A DNA stretch of 64,000 nt. Source: Methanolobus profundi (GTDB taxonomy: Archaea > Halobacteriota > Methanosarcinia > Methanosarcinales > Methanosarcinaceae). This document shows, piece after piece, positions 17,892 to 26,981 of this stretch (position 1 is the first letter of the stretch; each line of letters starts with the position of its first letter). The stretch is taken from contig NZ_FOUJ01000003.1 in assembly GCF_900114835.1 (NCBI RefSeq), forward strand, positions 124,001 through 188,000, read 5' to 3'. The position numbers were made by a program, and so were the translations under genes. The notes beneath the pieces are model-generated. The model had not been told where the DNA came from, did not search any database, and saw only the letters and a program-made list of their open reading frames with translations.

Positions 17892-18917
17892 CTACTCTAC
17901 CCTTACAACTATTCCCCTTAAGAGACGACCAAGTATGTCAGATCCTGTTATGATCATCTTTTCAGAGTCATCCCTGTTCCAGTAGAGTATAAGATCATCA
18001 TCTATGACATCATCCTCTGCATTCACAGGATAGACCTTCAGACGATGAAGTACATTGCCGATCTTCTCTTCCGGATCACGTATGATGATAGGATGATGAC
18101 AGTAACGATATGGATTGAACTCCAACTTCCCATAGATAGCATCCCTCAGGAAAGAACCGGAATCTATTGCAAGTACAGGCTCATCGGTCTCATCTACCAC
18201 TATGGCCCACTTCTTTGAACTGGAAGCCACTTTTTCAAGTAATTGAGCAAATTCCGGGTCCTCTTTAGAAGGGAACATGACCAGACCATTATAAGTTGGA
18301 AGTGAAACGATACTCAATGGATCAATGACCGAACCTTCCTGCTTTATGTGAAGATCATCTATTGAAAGGAAGTTCAGAGCACCAAGTCCCTCAAGATGAT
18401 CAATGTCGCTGCTCTCTGAGATTATATGCTTTTTGAGCATAATTCCAAGGGAACGTTCTTTGAAGAATTCCATCTTCTCCTTTCCAAGCCACATATCCAG
18501 AAGCATTGCAGATGGTTTTGCCACCGGGTACAACAATGCCATGTAGAATTTCACAAGTGGTGAAAGTGCGGCACCAAGTCTTAAGGAATTACGTGTGAAA
18601 TACGCCTGAGGAGCGATCTCTCCGAAAATAGTGATCAACACTGTGGAGAAGATGAAAGCTGAAGAACCTGCCATAACTGAATCTGTCAGCAATGTCAAAA
18701 GGACATTTATACCTACATTACCCCACAAAAGTGTTGAAAGCAGCAGGTGAGAATTGTGCCTGAGTTCCAGGACCTTCCTTGCATTCTCACTTTTAGCCTC
18801 CGCTTCAATTTCAAGACGAAGGCGGCTAAGCCCGAACATACCTATCGTCAGACCGGAGAACACACCGGACTGAAGCAGACAGAGAATTATTAAGAACCAT
18901 GTTATTAGATCATTCAT
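17892..18917 (-). CDS. CNNM/DUF21-type transport or sensor protein
   Basis: Membrane protein of 341 aa with an N-terminal DUF21 (CNNM transmembrane) domain covering about residues 1-150, with typical SGLTIGMFGLSRLRLE and TIFGEIAPQAYF blocks, followed by a cytosolic domain at the place of a CBS pair that keeps only weak CBS features (VVDETDEPVLAID). Characterised relatives (CorB, CNNM) handle Mg2+ efflux or Mg-ATP sensing. The window also encodes CorA, so Mg2+ homeostasis is a fair guess. The start ATG at 18917 lies downstream of a TATA-like element near 18960-18980. Confidence 0.8.
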   Translation of the reverse strand: MNDLITWFLIILCLLQSGVFSGLTIGMFGLSRLRLEIEAEAKSENARKVLELRHNSHLLLSTLLWGNVGINVLLTLLTDSVMAGSSAFIFSTVLITIFGEIAPQAYFTRNSLRLGAALSPLVKFYMALLYPVAKPSAMLLDMWLGKEKMEFFKERSLGIMLKKHIISESSDIDHLEGLGALNFLSIDDLHIKQEGSVIDPLSIVSLPTYNGLVMFPSKEDPEFAQLLEKVASSSKKWAIVVDETDEPVLAIDSGSFLRDAIYGKLEFNPYRYCHHPIIIRDPEEKIGNVLHRLKVYPVNAEDDVIDDDLILYWNRDDSEKMIITGSDILGRLLRGIVVRVE

Positions 18918-19090
18918 GTATTATTCCGCTGGGATTATAATAAAACCCATCTCCCTTATGCGTATAAAGGTAATAAATACTTTCTGAGGAACGACTTTGA
19001 GATATATCTGAAAGGCCATACACAGACTTCCCTCTCCCAATAGGTCACCTTGTATATTTACGGATCATCAAACCTAGTGAGATATTTTCA

Positions 19091-19098
19091 TATATAAT
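19091..19098 (+). promoter_or_regulatory. Promoter of the alpha-glucan cluster
   Basis: TATATAAT lies 43 bases before the glycogen synthase ATG, with the SD-like GGGAGAAAGG directly before the start. Genes downstream follow closely to about 34.5 kb, so this is the likely main promoter; weaker internal promoters may lie in the 93-base gap before corA and the 83-base gap before 33047. Confidence 0.5.
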
Positions 19099-19140
19099 TG
19101 AGCCCCTATAAGAATAGAAGATAATTCAGGGAGAAAGGGA

Positions 19141-20943
19141 ATGACTTTAGAAAGCAAGTGTATAATAATCGCAGGCGAGGAAGCTGGCCCCAGGTCCAAT
19201 AAGATGGGGGGTATCTGGAATGTTATCGATGCAGAAGCAAAGAGTCTCGCCAGTCTGATCAGCAAAGGTATTATCGACAAGGAGACAGCACCCAGTATCA
19301 TCGTTGCCGGACCGTACTATGGACACAGCGGTTCTGACTGGAACAAAGGCCTTAACCGTATCACCGATATGAGCGCTTTTGAGGAGATGGAACCGGAAGG
19401 AGAGTTCTTTGAGACAATGGAAGAGCTGAAGAGAAGAGGTATAGAATCCTTCGTGGGGATCGAGATGATCAAAGGTGTTAAAGTGATACACCTTATGTTC
19501 AAGACCGATGATTTCTGCAGGGTCAGCAGGGAATACAAAGGTCAGGAAATGTGTCTTGCCAGCATGATCAAAGCAGAGGCATTCGACCTTATAGGTCTTG
19601 ACTCCATGACCTATGAGAGTATGGGTAACGGCATGGAATACTCGCATTACCTGAACCTGTCATATGCATTATCGGAATTTATAAGGGCACTTGTTACTGC
19701 CAGGGAGAAAAGTTCGGAAGAGTATCATGATCAGGCCATCTCAGAGTTTGCAGCATCCCTCATGCCAGCTGTCCATGTATCACTTCACTGTCATGAGTTC
19801 GGTGTTTTCTATGCACTCGCACGCCTGAAGAAACTTGGCATAAGCGTCAAGACCGTTGCAACATACCATGCAACCCTTCCCGGAAGATCATCAGGACATT
19901 ATTCCATCCAGAAAATAAGAGATAACGATAGTTCGTGGGACAGCGGCGTTCCCATCAACCATGCAAAACTGGAATCCCTTTCTGCCTACGCGGACGTGGT
20001 TACAGCGGTCGGTGACTCTACACGAAAAGAAATTAAGCTTTTCTATGGGATAGATTCCATTATTGTTCGCAATGGAATAGATAAGGAAGATGAAGAGATA
20101 GACTGGGACAAGAAGAACGCCTCCAGGAAAAAGATACAGGAATTCCTCTCTGAGAAGATATACAATGTTTTCGATAGCAAGGTAATTCCACCGGATAGGA
20201 TCATACCGATATTCTCGATCTCACGTATAGAAATAGAGAACAAGGGTTATCCTGACCTGCTGGATTCCCTCCTCATACTTGACCGGATGGTCAAGACCGA
20301 GATCGATGCCGGACATCTTGATGAGAACTATCGTGTCATATGTTTCATTATTGCAGCTCAGGGTCCAAAGACAAATCTCCCTGAGAACTTCCCGGTCAAT
20401 TTACCGGAAGAGGTCCTTGTAGGTGAGGAGATACGCCTTCAGCAAATGATACAGTCCAGAGGACTTGGATGTTCAAAGATACCTGATGGTACCCGTCATG
20501 TTTCAGCGGTCCTGTATCCGCAGTGGATATCAGACCATGATGGCGGACTTAACATGAACCCTGATGAGTTCATGGCCGGATGTATAGCCGGTGTTTTCCC
20601 CTCCAAATATGAACCGTTCCTGCTCACCGGACTGGAGGCCGGAAAGGAATCCACACCAAGTATCGTAAGCAAGGTATGTGGCTTCAGTGATGCGCTCAAG
20701 ACCCTGAAAAGACTGGTCATGGGAATGGGAGGAGTGATCGTTGTGGACAACATCTCCATACCCTATCTTGAATCGATCGCAGACTATGCACTTGCCATGG
20801 ACTACTTCATCGACACTTTCACAGATGACAAGGTCAAGTATAACCTCCTCTGTCAGGAAGCGAACCTGCTGGCAAGGGACATGAACTGGGAAGAACCTAT
20901 CAAAACGTATTATGAACTTCTTACAGGAACGATACTGGAGTGA
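19141..20943 (+). CDS. Glycogen synthase, eukaryotic-type (GT3-like)
   Basis: Glycosyltransferase of 600 aa that should extend alpha-1,4-glucan from a sugar nucleotide. It is not the bacterial GlgA (GT5) type: the N-terminus SNKMGGIWNVIDAEA and the C-terminal SKYEPFLLTGLEAG (retaining GT E-x7-E region) resemble glycogen_syn/GT3 of animals and fungi. A SLHCHEFG segment and an ATYHATLPGRS segment fit the N-terminal GT-B domain. It is the first gene of a long cluster. Spacing of 3 bases to galT suggests translational coupling. The donor (UDP- or ADP-glucose) is undetermined. Confidence 0.85.
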   Translation: MTLESKCIIIAGEEAGPRSNKMGGIWNVIDAEAKSLASLISKGIIDKETAPSIIVAGPYYGHSGSDWNKGLNRITDMSAFEEMEPEGEFFETMEELKRRGIESFVGIEMIKGVKVIHLMFKTDDFCRVSREYKGQEMCLASMIKAEAFDLIGLDSMTYESMGNGMEYSHYLNLSYALSEFIRALVTAREKSSEEYHDQAISEFAASLMPAVHVSLHCHEFGVFYALARLKKLGISVKTVATYHATLPGRSSGHYSIQKIRDNDSSWDSGVPINHAKLESLSAYADVVTAVGDSTRKEIKLFYGIDSIIVRNGIDKEDEEIDWDKKNASRKKIQEFLSEKIYNVFDSKVIPPDRIIPIFSISRIEIENKGYPDLLDSLLILDRMVKTEIDAGHLDENYRVICFIIAAQGPKTNLPENFPVNLPEEVLVGEEIRLQQMIQSRGLGCSKIPDGTRHVSAVLYPQWISDHDGGLNMNPDEFMAGCIAGVFPSKYEPFLLTGLEAGKESTPSIVSKVCGFSDALKTLKRLVMGMGGVIVVDNISIPYLESIADYALAMDYFIDTFTDDKVKYNLLCQEANLLARDMNWEEPIKTYYELLTGTILE

Positions 20944-20946
20944 AAC

Positions 20947-21924
20947 ATGTCAGAGATACGCAAACACTATTTCCTTGATGAGCACTGCATAATAGCTTTT
21001 GGAAGAAGTAAAAGGCCATCTGCCCCAAAAGCATGTGGTGATGATACACCATCCACAAGTTGTGTTTTCTGCAAAGGACATGAGCATCAGACACCACCTG
21101 GAACTGCTGTTTATAAGAATGGGGATATCCTGAAGGACACCGATGAAGAACTGGTCACCGGTTGGGATATCAGATGCATACCAAACCTCTATCCGGCATT
21201 ATCACCGGATGCAGATGAAGTTGAAAATACATCATTTTCTGTCATGAAAGGTTTTGGTTTCCACGAAGTGATCATAGAGAACCCCATACATGAGAGCAGG
21301 CTCCATCTCTTTTCAGATGAGCAGATATTGCTGCTGATGAAAGCATACCGGGACAGAGTGGTTCATTACCAGTCCCAGAAAGGGATAAAATATGTCTCGC
21401 TTTTCAAGAATTGGGGGAAGAAGGCAGGAGCCTCACTTGAACACACTCATTCACAACTGATCGCCTTACCCATTGTACCCTCTTCTATCATCAAAGAGAA
21501 AAAGGCAATGGACGAACTGGAGAAATGTCCATACTGCAGAATAGTGGAGAAGGAGAGTGGAAGCGAAAGACAGGTTTACGAGAACAGTGACTTCATTCTT
21601 ATAGCTCCATACTACTCAAGATCGCCTTATGAGATGTGGATGCTGCCAAAAGAACACGTGAACCATCTGTCATCTTTCAGTGATGAACTGTTAATGTCCC
21701 TTGGTGACTGTATAAGGAAAGCTGTCGAGTTGCTTGAGGGAACGATACCTGAACTTGCGTACAATTACATGTTCTTCCAGGTGGAACACGACCTTAGCTA
21801 TCATTTCAATGTCCGTATAGCACCTATCACATCAATTGCTGCTGGTTTTGAGAAGAACACGGACATATACATCAACACCATGCCACCTGAAACGGCTGTA
21901 GAACATCTTCTTGGAAAAGAGTGA
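20947..21924 (+). CDS. galT: GalT-like sugar-1-phosphate nucleotidyltransferase
   Basis: HIT-superfamily protein of 325 aa related to galactose-1-phosphate uridylyltransferase. The N-terminal zinc pair CVFC (about residues 38-41), the active-site motif HTHSQ in place of HPHGQ with the second His as nucleophile, a second CPYC pair, and HDLSYHFNVRIAP near the end are visible. Family members either exchange UMP between UDP-glucose and galactose-1-P or act as ADP-glucose phosphorylases; the neighbouring glycogen synthase makes supply or recovery of NDP-glucose a likely job. The start ATG follows the previous stop by three bases. Confidence 0.82.
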   Translation: MSEIRKHYFLDEHCIIAFGRSKRPSAPKACGDDTPSTSCVFCKGHEHQTPPGTAVYKNGDILKDTDEELVTGWDIRCIPNLYPALSPDADEVENTSFSVMKGFGFHEVIIENPIHESRLHLFSDEQILLLMKAYRDRVVHYQSQKGIKYVSLFKNWGKKAGASLEHTHSQLIALPIVPSSIIKEKKAMDELEKCPYCRIVEKESGSERQVYENSDFILIAPYYSRSPYEMWMLPKEHVNHLSSFSDELLMSLGDCIRKAVELLEGTIPELAYNYMFFQVEHDLSYHFNVRIAPITSIAAGFEKNTDIYINTMPPETAVEHLLGKE

Positions 21925-21943
21925 GCATATTCAGGAGTGGAAA

Positions 21944-23110
21944 ATGAAAGAGATGTTACGGATCGCCATGTTCTCCTGGGAGAGCCTTCATTCCGTGAAG
22001 GTCGGAGGACTGGCACCCCATGTGACCGAGCTTTCAGAGGCTCTAGCCGCTATGGGTCATGAGGTCCATATATTCACAAGGAACAGGGACATGCTTCCCT
22101 ATGAGATAGTCAACGGGGTTCATTACCACCGTATATTCCATGCCCTTTACGGCGGGATAGTGCAGCAGATGGACAGTATGTGTGATTCCATGTACGCTGC
22201 TTTTATCGAGGCTACACAGGATTTTGGTGAGTTTGACCTCACACACGTACATGACTGGCATCCTGTCAACCTTGTATGCAGGCTCAAAGATGAGTTCGGA
22301 CTCCCATTTGCCATCACCTACCATAGTACAGAATGGGGCAGGAACGGTAACCAGCATGGTAACTGGTGGGAAGCCATAGAGATAAGCCATCGTGAATGGA
22401 GAGGAGGATATGAATCCGCATGTGTCATATCCACATCAACGATCCTGACAGATGAGATCCAGCATCTCTATCAGATACCCGATAACAAGATATCCATAGT
22501 GCCCAACGGCATACATGAGAACAAGATGCAGATGGGTGTTGACCCTGGTAAGGTCAAGGAAGAGTATGGGATACATCCATACGCACCGGTCGTTCTCTTT
22601 GTAGGAAGGATGAACTACCAGAAAGGTCCTGACCTTTTCATAAGGGCAATACCTGATGTGCTTGCAAGACGATGGGATGCAAAGTTCGTAATTATAGGTG
22701 AAGGAGAGATGCGTGCTGAATGTGAGCACATATCCTATGAACTGAACATCCGGGATAGCTGTCATTTCCTGGGTTATGTTGATGAATCGGTCAAGAAGAA
22801 ATGGATGAATGCCTGCAACCTTATATGTGTTCCAAGCCGTAACGAGCCCTTTGGCATCATATTATTAGAGGCATGGGATGTCAGTAAGAACATCGTGGCA
22901 ACAAATGCGATCTCACTTATCGATAACTTCAGGGACGGGGTTATAGTCTACCAGAACCCCGAGTCCATTGCATGGGGAATAAACCATGTACTGGATAACT
23001 ATGATGACGATGAGCTTGGGAAAGTAGGAAAAAAGCTCATTGGGACCAGGTACAACTGGAACAACATAGCAGAAATGACAGTGGATGTTTACAGAAAAAT
23101 GCTTTCATGA
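21944..23110 (+). CDS. GT4 glycosyltransferase, paralog A
   Basis: GT-B fold glycosyltransferase of 388 aa. The N-terminal glycine-rich donor/acceptor loop MFSWESLHSVKVGGLAPHV, the C-domain start GRMNYQKGPDLF, and the phosphate/hexose motif RNEPFGIILLEAWD (E-x7-E) are typical. The start at 21944 is chosen over an overlapping TTG at 21911 because GGAG lies ten bases upstream and the paralog at 33047 starts at the matching point; both then have 388 residues. It likely adds alpha-glucosyl units (glucan priming or synthesis), but sugar and acceptor are unknown. Confidence 0.88.
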   Translation: MKEMLRIAMFSWESLHSVKVGGLAPHVTELSEALAAMGHEVHIFTRNRDMLPYEIVNGVHYHRIFHALYGGIVQQMDSMCDSMYAAFIEATQDFGEFDLTHVHDWHPVNLVCRLKDEFGLPFAITYHSTEWGRNGNQHGNWWEAIEISHREWRGGYESACVISTSTILTDEIQHLYQIPDNKISIVPNGIHENKMQMGVDPGKVKEEYGIHPYAPVVLFVGRMNYQKGPDLFIRAIPDVLARRWDAKFVIIGEGEMRAECEHISYELNIRDSCHFLGYVDESVKKKWMNACNLICVPSRNEPFGIILLEAWDVSKNIVATNAISLIDNFRDGVIVYQNPESIAWGINHVLDNYDDDELGKVGKKLIGTRYNWNNIAEMTVDVYRKMLS

Positions 23111-23203
23111 ACTTTTTATCTGCATTTTATCTATGAAGATAAAAACCAGCATTGGGGTGTTACTATAAGAAATATCACAAATCGTGTCTCACGGAAGGCA
23201 GGA

Positions 23204-24229
23204 ATGATGCCCGGAAGTCTGGTCCATGTGGGAGAAAAAAGGACCGAGAAACCAAAGATAACCATTATAGACTACGACAGGACAAATTATCACGAAAAGA
23301 CCGTTGATGATGTAGAGGAATGTTTCCCTTTCAAAGATTCCTCTACAGTATCATGGATCAATATCGATGGTATCCACCAGGTAGATATTATTGAGAAACT
23401 TGGAAAGCACTTTGGTCTGCATCCACTTGTAATGGAAGATATCGTCCACACAAGCCAGCGACCGAAGATGGAGGACTATGATCACTACATATATGTTGTT
23501 CTCAAGATGCTCTGGTTCTCAGAAGAAGATGCTGATGTGAAAGCGGAACAGGTCAGCATAATACTTGGAAAGGGCTTTGTGATATCATTCCAGGAAATAG
23601 AAGGCGATACTTTCAATTCTGTAAGAGAGCGCATCAGGAACTCAAAAGGAAGGATCCGTACAATGGGTGCTGATTATCTTGCATACGCGCTCATTGACTC
23701 CATAGTCGACAATTATTTCATAATCATTGAGAGATTCGGGGATATCATAGAGGAACTGGAGAACAAGTTGATAGATGACCCAAATCCTGAAACCCTGCAA
23801 AGCATACACGACATGAAAAAAGAGATGATATACCTGCGAAAGTCAGTATGGCCTCTCAGGGAAGTTATAAACGGGATGGAAAGAACGGAGTCGGCTCTTT
23901 TTCAGGACACGACCTTTGTATTTCTGAAAGATGTCTATGATCACACCATCCAGATCTCGGAGACGATCGAAACGTACCGCGACATACTCTCCGGCATACT
24001 GGATGTCTATCTGTCAAGCGTCAGCAATAAAATGAACGAAGTTATGAAAACGCTTACTATCATAGCCACCATCTTCATACCACTGACATTCCTTGCAGGG
24101 ATGTATGGAATGAACTTCTCCTATATGCCGGAACTTGGATGGAAATGGGGATATCCTGCCGTATGGATCATCAATATAACGATATTCCTGTCAATGTATA
24201 TATATTTCAGAAAGAAGAACTGGCTTTGA
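23204..24229 (+). CDS. corA: CorA family Mg2+ transporter
   Basis: Divalent-cation channel of about 341 aa. A large N-terminal cytosolic alpha/beta domain is followed by long stalk helices and two C-terminal transmembrane helices joined by the signature YGMNF (GMN motif) near residue 305. The annotated ATG follows GGAAGG. In-frame sequence upstream (reading NRVSRKAG before the ATG) resembles the usual CorA N-terminus and reaches an ATA at 23165 after GGGGTG, so the true start may lie upstream at a non-standard codon. It sits inside the glucan cluster with the channel gene at 24978. Confidence 0.92.
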   Translation: MMPGSLVHVGEKRTEKPKITIIDYDRTNYHEKTVDDVEECFPFKDSSTVSWINIDGIHQVDIIEKLGKHFGLHPLVMEDIVHTSQRPKMEDYDHYIYVVLKMLWFSEEDADVKAEQVSIILGKGFVISFQEIEGDTFNSVRERIRNSKGRIRTMGADYLAYALIDSIVDNYFIIIERFGDIIEELENKLIDDPNPETLQSIHDMKKEMIYLRKSVWPLREVINGMERTESALFQDTTFVFLKDVYDHTIQISETIETYRDILSGILDVYLSSVSNKMNEVMKTLTIIATIFIPLTFLAGMYGMNFSYMPELGWKWGYPAVWIINITIFLSMYIYFRKKNWL

Positions 24230-24258
24230 TCACAAAGAATAACGGATGCCGATAGAAA

Positions 24259-24981
24259 ATGTATGAGATATATCATCCACCATTCACTACAGAACTAACA
24301 GATTTCGAAGATACTGTAATTACAGTTGAAAAACAAGGTAGCGACCTTGTATACAAGCGTACATTCCAGGGAAAAGAAGAAACAGAGCTTGTGCTGCTGA
24401 ACAATGACGGTGACATTCTCATAAATCCTATAGAACCGGTGAATCTGCCAAGAAAACTTACATCGTTCCTCCTTATAGAGTTCAAACGTCCGGCTTTGAT
24501 ACGCCCCGGTGATAGAAAGAAGATATATCTTACATTCCCCGTGGAAATAGGCGTCTTCGTCACTGACAGGTCAGGGAACCATGAGGTCATCGATACTTTC
24601 ACCTTTTCCAGAGTGAAGTTCACCCTTTATGGAAGCCATAATCATGGACTTATCTGCAGACACTGGGAGAGTGACGTGTACTCTGAAGAACCAAAGACCG
24701 ATCTGATGCATGAAGGGTACATCGAGCTTGAGATCATCAATGATTCTAATCACATGATGGAGGTCACACAGGCTGTATTCAATGCCTACGGCATGAAGAT
24801 CTACTATGGTGACAGTAGAATTGGCATGAAGGCATCCATGCGGATCATAAACAAGCTTCTGGCTGAAACTGATTTCAGCACATATCCTACAACCTCACGG
24901 TTCAAGAGGTCAATGGAGCTCTATACCTCACGTAAGCTGATCATAAACGGAACAAAGGGAATAATGGAGTTCGGCCTATGA
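24259..24981 (+). CDS. DUF432 family protein
   Basis: The 240-aa protein is of the conserved archaeal DUF432 type. It has no membrane segment or signal peptide. Its middle is beta-rich with VEIGVFVTDRSG and a GLICRHWESDVY segment. Function is unknown; members commonly lie next to MscS channel genes. Here its stop overlaps the start of MscS by four bases (ATGA), so the two proteins are translationally coupled and may form a complex or a channel-regulatory pair. The ATG at 24259 has no strong Shine-Dalgarno; GATAG lies just before it. Confidence 0.78.
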   Translation: MYEIYHPPFTTELTDFEDTVITVEKQGSDLVYKRTFQGKEETELVLLNNDGDILINPIEPVNLPRKLTSFLLIEFKRPALIRPGDRKKIYLTFPVEIGVFVTDRSGNHEVIDTFTFSRVKFTLYGSHNHGLICRHWESDVYSEEPKTDLMHEGYIELEIINDSNHMMEVTQAVFNAYGMKIYYGDSRIGMKASMRIINKLLAETDFSTYPTTSRFKRSMELYTSRKLIINGTKGIMEFGL

Positions 24982-25832
24982 CCAACAGCACCATTATCAC
25001 ACAATACATCCCACCGCTCTCTGATCCTTTCCTGCAGATAATTACCGTTGTACTGATACTCTTTTTCACCGTTGTATTAGGCAAAGGTATCACAATATAT
25101 CTTCAGAGAACGCTAAAGGACAAGATGGACAAAGAGCACCTTAACATCCTGCTCAAGACCATTTACTACGGACTGATAGTGCTTGTAATTCTCGGAGTGA
25201 TATTCCCGGTACTTGACATTGATACTTCCGGTCTTCTTGTGGCTGGTGGTGTTGTGGGTATCGTCATTGGTTTTGCCAGTCAGAGCATCGTAGGTAATTT
25301 CATATCAGGGATATTCCTGATGGTCGAGCGTCCTATAAAGATCGGAGATCAGGTAAATATCGATAACAAACTAGGATATGTAGAGGACATCAAGATAATA
25401 TCCACTATCATTCGAACATATGAAGGGCTCTACATCAGGTTACCGAATGAGACCGTTTTTACAACAAGTATCACGAACTACGTGGCAAACCTGGTAAGGA
25501 GGTTCGAGTATGTTGTGGGTATACGTTATGAAGATGATGCGGATAAGGCCATAGCGATCATCAAGGACCTTATAGATGAGCAGCCCTATGCACTTGTAAA
25601 TCCGTCTCCAAGCGTATTTGTAGACAATCTTGGAGATAATGCTGTGAATATCACTGTCAGGGTATGGGCACCTGCTGTTGAATGGTATGACACTAAGACA
25701 AAGCTCCTCTGGATCATCAAGAAGACGCTTGAAGAGAATGGAATAGAGATAGCCTTCCCACAGAGAACTGTATGGTTCGCAAACGGGCTTGATACAAGGA
25801 ACATGGACGGGAATGGGATCCATGAAGACTAA
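24978..25832 (+). CDS. Mechanosensitive channel, MscS family (coupled to DUF432)
   Basis: MscS-type channel of 284 aa: helices at about residues 19-38, 58-80 and 85-113, the last being the Gly/Ala pore helix (GGVVGIVIGFASQSIVGNF), the beta domain beginning PIKIGDQVNIDNKLGYVEDI, and a C-terminal domain ending near AFPQRTVWF. It overlaps DUF432 by ATGA and is followed 18 bases later by the first GH57 gene. It shares family but not close identity with 16384-17244. Placement inside a glucan cluster is the noteworthy point. Confidence 0.9.
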   Translation: MTNSTIITQYIPPLSDPFLQIITVVLILFFTVVLGKGITIYLQRTLKDKMDKEHLNILLKTIYYGLIVLVILGVIFPVLDIDTSGLLVAGGVVGIVIGFASQSIVGNFISGIFLMVERPIKIGDQVNIDNKLGYVEDIKIISTIIRTYEGLYIRLPNETVFTTSITNYVANLVRRFEYVVGIRYEDDADKAIAIIKDLIDEQPYALVNPSPSVFVDNLGDNAVNITVRVWAPAVEWYDTKTKLLWIIKKTLEENGIEIAFPQRTVWFANGLDTRNMDGNGIHED

Positions 25833-25850
25833 TTCAGGAATCGATCTATC

Positions 25851-26981
25851 ATGAAAGCAGTATGTGTTTGTTTCGAGGTACACCTGCCTTTACCAGTTCG
25901 CTGGTACTGGCCACAGGAAGGCTACGGGGAAGTCCATATAGAGAAATACTTCGACATGGAGAAGGCATTCCATAATTTCACAAAACTTTCAGAGAATCTG
26001 GAAACCCTCAACGATACCCTCGCAGAGTCCATAGATAACGGAGGAAAATATACACTGGATGTATCCGGTGTCTTCCTTGAGCAATGTAAATGGGCACCTG
26101 AGGTGATCGAAGGCTTCAAAGGTCTTGACAGGAAGAGTGTCTCATTTGCTGCTTCACCATATTATCACTCGGTATGTTCGATGTTCCCTGATATGAAAGA
26201 GTTCAGGGAACAGGTAGAGATGGACCTTAAAATAATAAAGGAACTCTTTGGCAGAGAGGCAACGACATTCGTTAATACTGAACTCCTTTTTGAGAGAAAG
26301 ACACTGAAAGTGCTCAAAGAGATGGGGTTCAAGTGCATTATCTCGGAAGGTTCCCATAATATCACGAACGGTTACGACCCCATGCATGTTTACAATAATG
26401 ATATCCCCACGCTCCTGAGACACATAAACCTGAGCGAGGACCTTGAGATCAAGTTCTCTGACAAAGCATGGTCAGGGTATCCACTTATCGCCGACAAGTT
26501 CGCATCATGGATAGCAAGCATGGAAGGGGACGTTATCACGCTCTACATAAAATATGATGCTATAAACACACATCTTCAGAACAACAAGGAGATACTCAGG
26601 TTCCTGAAAGAGATACCGCTGAGCTTCAAAAAACAAGGGATCAGAATGGTACTGGCAGAAGAGGCTGTAGAGATGTTCAAAAGCACAGAGCTTTCCTCCC
26701 TTGGATCAAAGACAACAGCACGTTACGGTATGCATAACCTGCTTGGGAACCATGCACAACATCTTTTCATGCACGAGCTTGTGGATATAGGAGAACAGAT
26801 AGGATCAGTAAAGGATCCTGAGAAGAGAAAGGAATTGCTCCGGATCTATCGTTACCTGCAGCAGAGCGAGGTTTTCCTGGAGATGAACTCTGAAGAGAGA
26901 CGCCTTGGATATGAAAGGGCTGTGAACGACCTCTCTATACTCTCTGATATAGAACGTGCTGTCATGGAGGAACAAAGATGA
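25851..26981 (+). CDS. GH57-like protein, probably catalytically impaired
   Basis: The 376-aa protein has the fold signature of glycoside hydrolase family 57 (alpha-amylase/4-alpha-glucanotransferase type) and is a paralog of the next gene. The nucleophile block NTELLF is kept (Glu144). The acid/base block, MDYETFGEH in the neighbour, reads IKYDAINTH here, so the catalytic Asp is replaced by Lys234. The N-terminal HQPYR block is HLPLP. It is therefore likely a non-catalytic or altered enzyme, perhaps a glucan-binding or regulatory partner. It overlaps the active paralog by four bases (ATGA), suggesting equimolar expression. Confidence 0.82.
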   Translation: MKAVCVCFEVHLPLPVRWYWPQEGYGEVHIEKYFDMEKAFHNFTKLSENLETLNDTLAESIDNGGKYTLDVSGVFLEQCKWAPEVIEGFKGLDRKSVSFAASPYYHSVCSMFPDMKEFREQVEMDLKIIKELFGREATTFVNTELLFERKTLKVLKEMGFKCIISEGSHNITNGYDPMHVYNNDIPTLLRHINLSEDLEIKFSDKAWSGYPLIADKFASWIASMEGDVITLYIKYDAINTHLQNNKEILRFLKEIPLSFKKQGIRMVLAEEAVEMFKSTELSSLGSKTTARYGMHNLLGNHAQHLFMHELVDIGEQIGSVKDPEKRKELLRIYRYLQQSEVFLEMNSEERRLGYERAVNDLSILSDIERAVMEEQR

